The translations under genes and the position numbers were made by a program. The notes beneath the pieces were generated by a model, which did not search any database, was not told the DNA's origin, and saw only the letters and a program-made list of their open reading frames with translations. From positions 1 to 64,000 of the forward strand of contig NZ_CAJJWO010000006.1 of assembly GCF_905196875.1 (NCBI RefSeq): 64,000 bases of DNA. The letters run 5' to 3'. The DNA comes from an uncultured Parabacteroides sp. Lineage in GTDB: Bacteria; Bacteroidota; Bacteroidia; Bacteroidales; Tannerellaceae. This document shows positions 27,363-36,017 of this stretch, in pieces (within the stretch, counting starts at the first letter, position 1; the number at the start of each line of letters is the position of its first letter).

Positions 27363-28497
27363 AATGTTCCAAAAATCAATCCTCTTTTCATTCGTCTTTT
27401 TATGTTTCGGATGGGTGTCTTGCGACGATTCGGACGATTTCCGGGAGCGTATGCTACAGATCACTATTCCGGTGAACCGCCTTACGCCCGAACCGGATAG
27501 CCGTTCTTTGTCTTCGGCAGATCTCGAATCGCAAATCAATAATTTGAGGGCGTATTGTTTTAAAAACGGACAAAGAGAAAGTATGAGCACTGAATATTCG
27601 GTCAATGGAAACGAATATTCTCTCGGAATGCTCGTTACACAGGGGAAAAAGCATGTAGCGGTCATAGCCAATACTTCTCCGGATATATCGGCAGGGCTGG
27701 ACGATGTTTATTCATATGAAGAGCTAAGTCATATCGATGTCGGCAATGTGAATGCCTATGCTTTCCAATACGGTTTGCCTATGAGCTGTTTTTTTGAAAC
27801 GACTGTTTCGTCGTCATCAACGAATAACCCCAGAGTGTTGATCAATCGCTCTGTCGCTAAGGTGGAGCTTTTTTTGAAGAAGTCGAAGGAGTATGAGGAT
27901 GACGGTCTGAAAGTGTTTATCAAAGCAGGTACGAACTTTGTTCTGAACGGGGCTGTCCTCAACACCTCGCTTACCACACGTGAAAACGGGACTCCACAGT
28001 ATGGAACCATTCCCAAAGAGTTTCCGCAAGAGATTGAGATTACGACCTCGGCAGATAAAGGCATCTGTCTGTTTGAAGCTTATATCGGCGATCATGCTTC
28101 TGCCGATGTTTCGGATTTGAGCCTTGCGGTCGAATGGGAAGTGAGAAGGAGCGACGGTTCGGTTTTGGAGCATAAGACATATCACCTGAACTACGGTAAA
28201 TATAACCTGTCCGGAACCAACAGCCATATTCACCGGAACTTTATATACAGGATCAACGGGGAGATTTCGAAGCTGGGCAATATCGAAGCGGCCGTTATTG
28301 ATTGGAATACCATGAAGACTATCGATGTGGTGTTCGGAAAAATAGAGAACGTAGGAGCAGAAACTATACCCTGGAATGAACTCGATTATGGTAAGATTCT
28401 GGATGATTTGCAAAAAGATAATCCTCTGCACCATATTAATACCGGTATTGGTGATTGGACAGATCTTGATGTAAGGCCGCCTCTTACAGGTTCATAA
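27349..28497 (+). CDS. Fimbrillin-like accessory lipoprotein (module 2)
   Basis: A 382-residue lipoprotein (WVSC, Cys25) with a fimbrillin N-terminal domain (LQITIPVNRLTPEPDSRSL; LESQINNLRAYCFKNGQ; HVAVIANTSPDIS) and a second domain (NRSVAKVELFLKKSKEYED). The start ATG at 27349 lies inside the anchor gene. A second ATG at 27364 just past the anchor's stop would also leave a signal peptide. The C-terminal tail (WNELDYGKILDDLQKDNPLH and beyond) is not a standard donor strand, which fits a tip or capping role (inference). Confidence 0.72.
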   Translation: MKNYKMFQKSILFSFVFLCFGWVSCDDSDDFRERMLQITIPVNRLTPEPDSRSLSSADLESQINNLRAYCFKNGQRESMSTEYSVNGNEYSLGMLVTQGKKHVAVIANTSPDISAGLDDVYSYEELSHIDVGNVNAYAFQYGLPMSCFFETTVSSSSTNNPRVLINRSVAKVELFLKKSKEYEDDGLKVFIKAGTNFVLNGAVLNTSLTTRENGTPQYGTIPKEFPQEIEITTSADKGICLFEAYIGDHASADVSDLSLAVEWEVRRSDGSVLEHKTYHLNYGKYNLSGTNSHIHRNFIYRINGEISKLGNIEAAVIDWNTMKTIDVVFGKIENVGAETIPWNELDYGKILDDLQKDNPLHHINTGIGDWTDLDVRPPLTGS

Positions 28498-28504
28498 TCT
28501 TTAA

Positions 28505-28553
28505 AATCACTACATCTAGTGATTGACAGCCTTGATTCTTTCCCGTTCCTTTG
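28505..28553 (+). promoter_or_regulatory. Promoter with overlapping operator-like dyad for TonB receptor
   Basis: TTG (28523-28525), 20 nt, TTCCTTTG (28546-28553) fits the Bacteroides promoter with one mismatch. A perfect dyad, AATCACTA-CATC-TAGTGATT (28505-28524), overlaps the -33 element, where a repressor could act; it may also simply end the fimbrial transcript. Confidence 0.5.
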
Positions 28554-28583
28554 CAATCGTGAAATACTAATAGTTCGAATACA

Positions 28584-30929
28584 ATGAAACAACGCTATCT
28601 GTCTGTCCTGATTGCAGGGGCTTTTTTCTGTTTGCAAACGGTGAGCGCCGATGAGGTGAATGTAAATAAAAATGATACTATTAAGACGTATAACATCGAT
28701 GAGGTTATCATTACTTCGTCGACGAAGGAAACGAACGACCTGCGTTTGCTGCCCGGTTCCGTGTCTATCCTCTCTCCGCAATCCATTTCCGGACGTCAGA
28801 TCGATGCATTGAAAGATATCAGTTCCTTTGTCCCTAACTTGTATATGCCGGATTACGGCTCCAAGATGACTTCGGCTATCTATATCCGTGGTATCGGTGC
28901 ACGAAGCAGCGGGCAGTCGATCGGACTTTATGTGGATAATGTGCCGTATCTCGATAAAAGTACGTTCGATTTTGAATTGAACGATATTCAGCGTATCGAA
29001 GTGCTGCGTGGCCCGCAGGGGACGTTGTACGGACGTAATGCGATGGGAGGTATCGTTAATATTTATACGTTATCACCTTTCAACTATCAAGGTACGAAGC
29101 TTTCCCTTTCAGGAGGGAATTATGGCGCTTTCAAGGCAAAGGCTGCGCACTACCGGAAATTAAGTGAGAAGGTCGGACTTTCCCTTAGCGGGTACTATGA
29201 TCGTAATGATGGGTTCTTTGTAAATGAATACGATAATACCCGGGCAGATAAGGAGGAGTCGGCCGGCGGACGTTTCAAGCTGGATTGGCTGATCGCTTCG
29301 AACCTGAAGGCACAGTATACTTTCAATTATGATTATGTCAATCAGCGGGCTTTCCCGTATGGACTGTATAATAAAGAAACAGGAGTGGTTGAGCCTATAC
29401 GTATCAATGATCCGAGTTCTTATGAACGTAATATGTTGAACAATAGTCTTTATCTGGAATGGAAAACCGATAAGTTCCTGCTTTCCTCAACCACCGCTTA
29501 CCAATATCTGAAGGATGATATGAAGATGGATCAGGACTATACCGAAAAGTCTGTCTTTACGCTCAACCAGAAACAGAAGCAATATGCCTGGAGCGAAGAA
29601 GTGGCGATCCGGTCGAATGATAAAAAGAACTATCAGTGGAGCTTCGGTGCTTATGGCTTCTATAATAGCTTGAAGACGGATGGGCCGGTGATGTTTAAGG
29701 AGGATGGTATAAAAGATATTTTGCAGGCAGAATTCGATAAAATTCCCATGCCGAAGATTACGGTTAAAGGCGAGAATAATCAAATCTATTTTCCCGGCTA
29801 TTTTGAAACGCCTACTTATGGATTGGCTTTATTCCACCAGTCTACTTACAATGATCTGTTTACCCCCGGCCTTTCTATTACTGCCGGTATTCGTCTGGAT
29901 TATGAACATGCAAAGTTAAATTATGACTCTTCGGTGGAAGGCATGACGATGAATATATTTATGCCGGGCATGGGAGGTAATATGCCGAATATCAATCAGG
30001 ATTTTCTTGTGACTACCCATCTGGTGGGAGAGGAAAAGCAGGATTTCTTACAGGTTCTGCCGAAAGTATCTTTACGTTACCAGTGTACACCCGGTACATT
30101 TACTTATGTTTCAGTGGCGAAAGGGTATAAAACCGGAGGATATAATGTGCAAATGTTCGGTGATCTGGTTCAGGCACAAGCCCAATATGACCTGAAGGAA
30201 GCGATGAAAGAACTGATGCCTCCGGGAATGGGAGAAGCTATTATAAAGAATCCCGCATTACCTCCGGTTTCGGATGTGGCTGCTTTTAAGCCTGAACATA
30301 GTTGGAACTATGAGGTCGGTGTGCGTAGCGAACTGGTTAAAGATCGCTTGAATGCAGAATTAACTTTGTTCTACATGGATATTCAGGATATCCAGCTGAC
30401 TACATTTGCCCCGAATGGTAGCGGTCGTATGATAACAAACGGTGGTAAAGCCGATAGCTACGGCGTGGAAGTCAGTCTTCGCAGCCTGATCACAACGGGT
30501 TTGACCGCCGACTTGAATTATGGCTTTACCCGTGCGACCTTCCGCGATTATGCAACCCTGGATAAAAACGAGGTGGAGACGAACTATAAAGATAATTTTA
30601 TCCCATACACTCCGCGTCATACCGTAAGTCTGGGATTACAATATACGAAATTGTTCCGCAACTGCTGGTTCGACCAGTTTACCGTGTCTGCCCAATACAC
30701 CGGGGCCGGGAAGATATTCTGGACAGAAGGAAACGACATCAGCCAGAATTTCTACGGAGTGCTGAACGGCAAAGCCGGTGTACGTAAAGGAGCTGTTAAT
30801 CTGAATGTATGGAGTCGTAATATAACGAATACGGATTATCAGGCCTTCTATTTCGAATCATTCAATAACTCATTCATACAAAAAGGCAAACCCTTCCAGA
30901 TAGGAGCGGAGGTTGCGGTGGCGTTTTAA
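28584..30929 (+). CDS. TonB-dependent outer-membrane receptor (paralogue 1)
   Basis: The 781-residue receptor has a signal peptide (LQTVSAD, about residue 22) and a TonB-box-like YNIDEVIITSS. The plug contains SSFVPNLYMPDYGSKMTSAIYIRGIG and IQRIEVLRGPQGTLYGRNAMGGIVNI, followed by a 22-strand-type barrel ending in AVAF. It lacks the carboxypeptidase-regulatory domain of SusC proteins and has no SusD partner, so it is of the siderophore/haem/vitamin type. It is a paralogue of the next gene and stands upstream of HemN and a HemG/HemY-type enzyme, which suggests porphyrin or haem uptake (inference). Confidence 0.92.
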   Translation: MKQRYLSVLIAGAFFCLQTVSADEVNVNKNDTIKTYNIDEVIITSSTKETNDLRLLPGSVSILSPQSISGRQIDALKDISSFVPNLYMPDYGSKMTSAIYIRGIGARSSGQSIGLYVDNVPYLDKSTFDFELNDIQRIEVLRGPQGTLYGRNAMGGIVNIYTLSPFNYQGTKLSLSGGNYGAFKAKAAHYRKLSEKVGLSLSGYYDRNDGFFVNEYDNTRADKEESAGGRFKLDWLIASNLKAQYTFNYDYVNQRAFPYGLYNKETGVVEPIRINDPSSYERNMLNNSLYLEWKTDKFLLSSTTAYQYLKDDMKMDQDYTEKSVFTLNQKQKQYAWSEEVAIRSNDKKNYQWSFGAYGFYNSLKTDGPVMFKEDGIKDILQAEFDKIPMPKITVKGENNQIYFPGYFETPTYGLALFHQSTYNDLFTPGLSITAGIRLDYEHAKLNYDSSVEGMTMNIFMPGMGGNMPNINQDFLVTTHLVGEEKQDFLQVLPKVSLRYQCTPGTFTYVSVAKGYKTGGYNVQMFGDLVQAQAQYDLKEAMKELMPPGMGEAIIKNPALPPVSDVAAFKPEHSWNYEVGVRSELVKDRLNAELTLFYMDIQDIQLTTFAPNGSGRMITNGGKADSYGVEVSLRSLITTGLTADLNYGFTRATFRDYATLDKNEVETNYKDNFIPYTPRHTVSLGLQYTKLFRNCWFDQFTVSAQYTGAGKIFWTEGNDISQNFYGVLNGKAGVRKGAVNLNVWSRNITNTDYQAFYFESFNNSFIQKGKPFQIGAEVAVAF

Positions 30930-30954
30930 ATTCGGATATTGACAATAATGAGCC

Positions 30955-31030
30955 AATTTGCTAATGTGCCAATCTGCCAATGGGGATAGCAATAGGTTCA
31001 ATTATTGGCATATTGGCACATTGGCATATT
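30955..31030. repeat. Short palindromic repeat cluster (GCCAAT/ATTGGC)
   Basis: Left arm AATGTGCCAATCTGCCAAT (30963-30981) and right arm ATTGGCATATTGGCACATT (31004-31022) match as an inverted repeat in 18 of 19 positions. Each arm is itself made of short repeats of GCCAAT or its complement, three on each side. It looks like a REP-type intergenic element and separates the two receptor genes. Confidence 0.75.
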
Positions 31031-31050
31031 ATTTTCTAATAATAATATAT

Positions 31051-33126
31051 ATGAAGATATTATTCTTACTCATTTCATTCTTTCTTGTCGTGCTGTCTGT
31101 CAGGGCAGAAGATCAGGATACTGTGAAAGTCCGTCAGGTGGATCTGAACGAAGTGGTTGTTCAGTCGTTTAAGCAGAACAGGGATTTGCGGTTGGAGCCG
31201 CTGTCGGCATCGGCTGTTACGGGGACAGCGATACAAAATAAGAATATCACCGATATCAAGGAATTCAGTTCCTTCATACCTAACCTGTTTATGCCGGATT
31301 ACGGCTCGAAGCTGACTTCCCCTGTCTATATCCGTGGGATCGGTTCGAAGATCAATGCCCCTTCGGTAGGGCTTTATGTGGACGGTATCCCTTATTTCGA
31401 AAAGTCGGCTTTCGACTTTAACTTCACCGAGATCGACCGGATGGAAGTACTTCGAGGTCCGCAGGGAACACTTTACGGACGCAACACGATGGGAGGGATT
31501 ATTAATGTATATACAAAATCGCCTTTGAAGTATCAGGGGACGAACGCCTTTATCTCTAACGGAACCTATGGAAACCGCGACTACGCCCTTTCACGTTACG
31601 CGAAGATCGGCGATACCTTCGGTTATGCTTTCTCCGCCAACTATAACCGGAGCGACGGATATTTCACCAACCTGTTTACCGATAAGAAAGCAGATGATCA
31701 GAAAAGCGGTTCCGGTCGCATCCGTCTCGAATGGAAACCGACGGATCGGTTGTCGCTGGGCCTGATGAGTTCGTACGATTATTCCAAACAGGGCGGCTAT
31801 CCTTACGCCGTCTGCGACTCGCTGACGCATCGACCGGGCGATGTCAATTACAATGATTATAGTTTTTATAAACGAGCTATGTCCACTACTGGCCTGACAG
31901 TCGAGTATCGGGGGAATGGCTACAGCCTGAGCAGCAAGACGGCTTTCCAATACCTTTCAGATCATCAGGGGATCGACCAGGACTTTTCTACGGCAAGCAT
32001 TTATTTTGCCCGGCAGGATCAGAAGCAGAAGATGTTGTCGGAAGAGTTTAACATCAAGTCTACCACGGCGAATCGTTATAAATGGTTGTTCGGCGCCTTC
32101 GGCTTCTGGCAGGGTATCGATAATACGGTGACGCTCGATTATCTTTCTGCGAAATACAGTACCCGGAAATTATATGATACCCCTACTTATGGCTTTGCCC
32201 TCTATCACCAGTCTACTTTGGATAGCTTATTGACGGACGGCCTGTCTCTCACTTTCGGGTTACGTTATGATTATGAGCGGGCTTCGACCGACTACCTGGC
32301 ATATAAAGATGCAGAGGGCGGCAGCAACCGGACAGACGCTTTTTACAGCAAGCTGAACTTTAGTCAGGTGACTCCGAAGATCGCCCTGCAATATCTGTTT
32401 CCCTCTACCGGCCTGCTGTATGCTACAGTGACGAAGGGCTACAAGACCGGCGGTTTCAACACCTCTTTCGAGCGTGAGGAAGACCGCTCTTTCCGTCCTG
32501 AAAGCAGTTGGAATTATGAGTTGGGCGGTAAGCATCCTTTCCTCGACAACCGCCTGCGTGCCGAGATCGCCCTTTTCTGGATCGACTGGAAGAACCAGCA
32601 GATCAGTCAGACGCTTCCTTCCGGCCGCGGATCGATGCTGACGAATGCCGGGCGCAGCGTAAGTAAAGGCGTGGAAGTCTCTTTGCAGGGAAACCCGGTG
32701 AATGGCCTGATGGTACAGGTGAATTACGGCTTTACGCATGCCACTTTTAAAGAGTATGTCGATGAAAAGAAAAACATCGATTATTCCGGCAATTACCTGC
32801 CGATGGTTCCCTCGCATACTTTTGCCGTCGGAGCCGATTATACGATTTCTAATCCTTGTACTCATATCGACCGTTTTATGGTCAGCCTGAATTATACCGG
32901 TACCGGTCGTATTTATTGGAAGGAAGACAATAAAGTTTCTCAATCTTATTACGGACAATTGAGCGGAAAAGTTTCTGCAACCAAAGGATTTGCTACCTTT
33001 GCAATCTGGGCTAAAAACATCACGAATACCCAATATAACGCTTTCTATTTTGAATCGGGAGGAAAAGGATTGGCGCAATTGGGCAGGCCGTTTACGATCG
33101 GAGGAAGTGTAGCGATAACTTTTTAA
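31051..33126 (+). CDS. TonB-dependent outer-membrane receptor (paralogue 2)
   Basis: The ATG at 31051 gives 691 residues with a normal signal peptide (LLISFFLVVLSVRAED). An upstream in-frame ATG at 30958 would put repeat DNA in the coding region and is rejected. The TonB-box-like segment is VDLNEVVVQSF. The plug shares SSFIPNLFMPDYGSKLTSPVYIRGIG and MEVLRGPQGTLYGRNTMGGIINVY with paralogue 1, showing a tandem duplication that has since diverged (781 against 691 residues). It ends in AITF. The role is as for paralogue 1; the two may serve different porphyrins or different affinities. Confidence 0.9.
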   Translation: MKILFLLISFFLVVLSVRAEDQDTVKVRQVDLNEVVVQSFKQNRDLRLEPLSASAVTGTAIQNKNITDIKEFSSFIPNLFMPDYGSKLTSPVYIRGIGSKINAPSVGLYVDGIPYFEKSAFDFNFTEIDRMEVLRGPQGTLYGRNTMGGIINVYTKSPLKYQGTNAFISNGTYGNRDYALSRYAKIGDTFGYAFSANYNRSDGYFTNLFTDKKADDQKSGSGRIRLEWKPTDRLSLGLMSSYDYSKQGGYPYAVCDSLTHRPGDVNYNDYSFYKRAMSTTGLTVEYRGNGYSLSSKTAFQYLSDHQGIDQDFSTASIYFARQDQKQKMLSEEFNIKSTTANRYKWLFGAFGFWQGIDNTVTLDYLSAKYSTRKLYDTPTYGFALYHQSTLDSLLTDGLSLTFGLRYDYERASTDYLAYKDAEGGSNRTDAFYSKLNFSQVTPKIALQYLFPSTGLLYATVTKGYKTGGFNTSFEREEDRSFRPESSWNYELGGKHPFLDNRLRAEIALFWIDWKNQQISQTLPSGRGSMLTNAGRSVSKGVEVSLQGNPVNGLMVQVNYGFTHATFKEYVDEKKNIDYSGNYLPMVPSHTFAVGADYTISNPCTHIDRFMVSLNYTGTGRIYWKEDNKVSQSYYGQLSGKVSATKGFATFAIWAKNITNTQYNAFYFESGGKGLAQLGRPFTIGGSVAITF

Positions 33127-33146
33127 GTGAAAAAATGATGGATAAA

Positions 33147-33418
33147 ACCTCCGTAGGCCTCCGAAATGGTCCCGACGATCGTTTTGATACCTCCGTAGGT
33201 CTCCGAAATGGTCTCGATGGACGTTTTGATACCTCCGTAGGTCTCCGAAATGGTCTCGATGGATGTTTTGATACCTTCGTAGGTCTCCGAAATGGTCTCG
33301 ATGGACGTTTTGATACCTTCGTAGGTCTCCGAAGTGGTCTCGACGGTCGTTTGATACCTCCGTAGGCTTCCGAAACGGTCTCGACGATCGTTTTGATATC
33401 TTCGGAGGTCTCCGATGA
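33147..33418. repeat. 42-bp tandem repeat (six copies plus a partial)
   Basis: Units start at 33147, 33189, 33231, 33273, 33315 and 33356, and a partial at 33398. Five full units are 42 bp; the fifth is 41 bp (one T lost). The core reads ACCTCCGTAGGTCTCCGAAA then TGGTCTCGAtGGaCGTTTTGAT. Because 42 is a multiple of 3, several frames stay open on both strands, but the 41-bp unit breaks the plus frame, so coding is unlikely. It fills the 314 nt between the receptor and the transporter. Confidence 0.9.
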
Positions 33419-33440
33419 AATTGATAAATATGAAAGACGA

Positions 33441-34646
33441 ATGATGCAAAAAAATAAAATATTCAACCTCGGAACCTTCTTCTGTCTTTACATTGCACAG
33501 ACTATTCCGATGAGTTTCTTCTCCACCGTCATCCCGGTCATGATGCGGCAGGAGAACTTCTCCTTATCCGCCATCGGACTTCTTCAGCTGATCAAGTTAC
33601 CCTGGATACTGAAATTCCTATGGTCGCCGATGGTAGACCGCCATGCGACGACGACGGGCGATTACAAACGATGGATATTCTCTTCGGAGCTGATCTATGC
33701 CGTCCTGATCTTTGCCGTGGCCTTCCTCGATTTTAAAACAGATTTTTATACGATCATTGCTCTGATCATTATTTCCTTTGTAGCTTCCGCCACGCAGGAT
33801 ATTGCGACGGACGCTTTGGCTGTTCTATCTTTTAGCCGGAAAGACAAAAGTCTGGCGAATAGTATGCAGTAGATGGGAAGTTTCGGCGGCTCGATGATCG
33901 GGGGCGGGGTGCTATTGCTGTTGTTCAAGCAACTGGGATGGAACAGCTTGTTGCCGTGTGTGGCTTTGTTCGTTATTGTGGCTTTGCTTCCGCTGCTCTT
34001 TAACAAGGGTATCGTGATCCAGCCCAAGGAGCCTCATGAGCGGGCAAAGAAAGCCGATGTCCTCTACTTTTTCACGCAAAGGAAGATATGGAAACAGATC
34101 GGTTTCCTCTTCCTGTATTATTCGGGACTGATCGGGACGCTGGCTATGTTGAAGCCTTACCTGGTCGATCTGGGTTATTCGATGAAAGAGATCGGGGTGA
34201 TGAGTGGGGTGGTGGGAACCTCCTGCGGCTTCCTGGCTTCCTTTGCAGGAGGATTGATTGTTCGCCGCATTGGACGCCATCGGGGACGCCTGTTGTTTTC
34301 CGTATTTGTCTTGCTGGCGACGCTTTATTTTCTGGGGCTGTCTTACACGATGCCTACCACGGAACTGCTCTATGCCGGAATAGCCCTGCTTTGGGGAAGT
34401 TACGGAATGGCTACGATCGTGGTCTATACCACAGCGATGGATTGTGTACGTCCCGGACGCGAAGGAACGGACTTTACGATACAGACCGTCATCACCCATC
34501 TGAGCGGAATGCTGATGGCTATACTGAGCGGAAAGATTGCCGATCATACAGGCTATCACGGATTGTTTTTCTTTGAAGCCAGTCTGGCTGCTTTATCGTT
34601 GATCTATATATTGATCGTATTCAGAAAGGAGAAAGAAATAGTATAA
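33441..34646 (+). pseudogene. MFS transporter (AmpG/RhtX-like) interrupted by in-frame TAG
   Basis: Read through one codon, this is a 401-residue major facilitator of normal length with about twelve membrane segments (starting MMQKNKIFNLGTFFCLYIAQ). The reading frame is broken only by TAG at 33870-33872, within LANSMQ(TAG)MGSFGGSMIGGG; the frame and family similarity continue without shift on both sides. Alternative view: two proteins, 143 residues (33441-33872) and 257 residues (33873-34646, ATG directly after TAG). The family moves siderophores, muropeptides or similar solutes across the inner membrane. It is placed between a TonB receptor and HemN (3 nt before its start), so inner-membrane porphyrin import is the natural guess. 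Start at 33441 avoids the repeat DNA. Confidence 0.8.
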
Positions 34647-34648
34647 TT

Positions 34649-36016
34649 ATGATACAGGATCTATTACAAAAATATAATGTGCCGGTGCCGAGATACACCA
34701 GCTATCCTCCGGCAAACTATTTTACGGATGCGTTTACCAGTAAGGAATATGAGTTGGCCATAGAGGCCTCTAATACGGCGTTGCCCGGACATATTTCGTT
34801 TTATGTACATATCCCGTTCTGCCGCCATCTTTGTCATTATTGCGGGTGCAACTCATTCCCGATGATGAAGCCGGATATAATGTTACGTTATATTTTGGCT
34901 GTGCATAAGGAGATAGATAAAGTAAAGGAGCGTCTGGCTCCGGGGCGTAAGATCTCCCAGATCCATTACGGGGGAGGAAGCCCGACAGCTCTGCCGGCGC
35001 ACTATCTGAAAGAACTGAATGAGCATTTGCTTGATGGCTTTGATACGATCGAACGGCCGGAGATTGCCGTCGAATGTCATCCCGGTTATCTGGATGAGGC
35101 CTACTGGCAATCGCTTACCGAAGCGGGCTTCAATCGTTTCAGTCTTGGTGTGCAGGATTTCAATGAAAAGGTGCTGAAAACTGTCAACCGCCGTCCCGCC
35201 TTGCTTCCTGTGGAGACGATCTTTCAGATACTTCGCTCGAAAGGAGCGCGTATCAATATGGATTTCATCTATGGACTGCCTTTCCAGACAGCCGACAGCT
35301 TTTCGGAAACGATAACGAGAGCGGCAGCCCTGCGTCCTGACCGGCTGGTCACTTTCTCGTATGCGCATGTCCCCTGGGTAAACAAGCAACAGCTTATCCT
35401 GGAAAAAGCCGGACTTCCTGCCGGTGAAGAGAAAAGCCATATGTATGGTTCTGCAAAAGAAATATTAGGTGCAGCCGGATACAAGACAATCGGACTGGAT
35501 CACTTTGTCCTTGAAGACGACGAGTTGTATACCGCTATGCAAAACGGGCAGTTGCATCGTAACTTCCAGGGATACTGTACCCGCCGTACGACCGGGCAGG
35601 TGTATGCCTTCGGTGTGACCGGTATCAGCCAGCTGAGTTCCGCCTATACGCAAAACAGCAAAGATATCAACCAATATATTGAACGGATAGAAAGCGGATC
35701 TTTCGCTATCTCTAAAGGCTATACGTTAAATCACGACGAACAGATTACCCGTGAAGCGATCGAGACGCTAATGTGTAACTATTCTTTGAACTGGAAGGAA
35801 TTGGCTGACCGTCTGTCCCTTTCCGTCGATGAGGTAAAAGCGGCTACTGCTTATGATGAGGACCGTCTCCGCGAATTTGCCTCCGACGGTCTGATCGAAT
35901 ACGATACCGATCATATACGCATCACTCCGGAAGGCAGTCTTTTTGTCCGCAATGTAGCCGCTTCGCTGGATAAACTGATGCTTCACTCTGATAAAACATT
36001 CTCTAAACCTGTCTGA
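34649..36016 (+). CDS. hemN: Oxygen-independent coproporphyrinogen III oxidase, radical SAM
   Basis: The 455-residue enzyme decarboxylates coproporphyrinogen III to protoporphyrinogen IX without oxygen. The start shows PRYTSYPPANYF, typical of true HemN. The 4Fe-4S/SAM motif is HIPFCRHLCHYCGCN with Cys58, Cys62 and Cys65, and the extra HemN cysteine as Cys67. Also seen are YGGGSPTAL (SAM-binding glycine motif) and the HemN C-terminal domain (LNHDEQITREAIETLMCNYSLNW). The length matches the family. The stop is followed 1 nt later by the next gene, so HemN and the oxidase are co-translated. Confidence 0.93.
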   Translation: MIQDLLQKYNVPVPRYTSYPPANYFTDAFTSKEYELAIEASNTALPGHISFYVHIPFCRHLCHYCGCNSFPMMKPDIMLRYILAVHKEIDKVKERLAPGRKISQIHYGGGSPTALPAHYLKELNEHLLDGFDTIERPEIAVECHPGYLDEAYWQSLTEAGFNRFSLGVQDFNEKVLKTVNRRPALLPVETIFQILRSKGARINMDFIYGLPFQTADSFSETITRAAALRPDRLVTFSYAHVPWVNKQQLILEKAGLPAGEEKSHMYGSAKEILGAAGYKTIGLDHFVLEDDELYTAMQNGQLHRNFQGYCTRRTTGQVYAFGVTGISQLSSAYTQNSKDINQYIERIESGSFAISKGYTLNHDEQITREAIETLMCNYSLNWKELADRLSLSVDEVKAATAYDEDRLREFASDGLIEYDTDHIRITPEGSLFVRNVAASLDKLMLHSDKTFSKPV

Positions 36017-36017
36017 T

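Noticed and set aside
30958..31050. Longer start of the second TonB receptor
   Set aside because: It would translate the palindromic repeat and bury the signal peptide; the ATG at 31051 begins a normal signal sequence.
33147..33418. CRISPR-like array
   Set aside because: Units are contiguous without unique spacers and there are no cas genes.
33092..33466. Repeat-rich open frames on both strands across the 42-bp repeats
   Set aside because: Open frames follow from a period divisible by three; the 41-bp unit breaks the plus frame, the minus frame runs into the transporter gene, and no start site or domain supports either.
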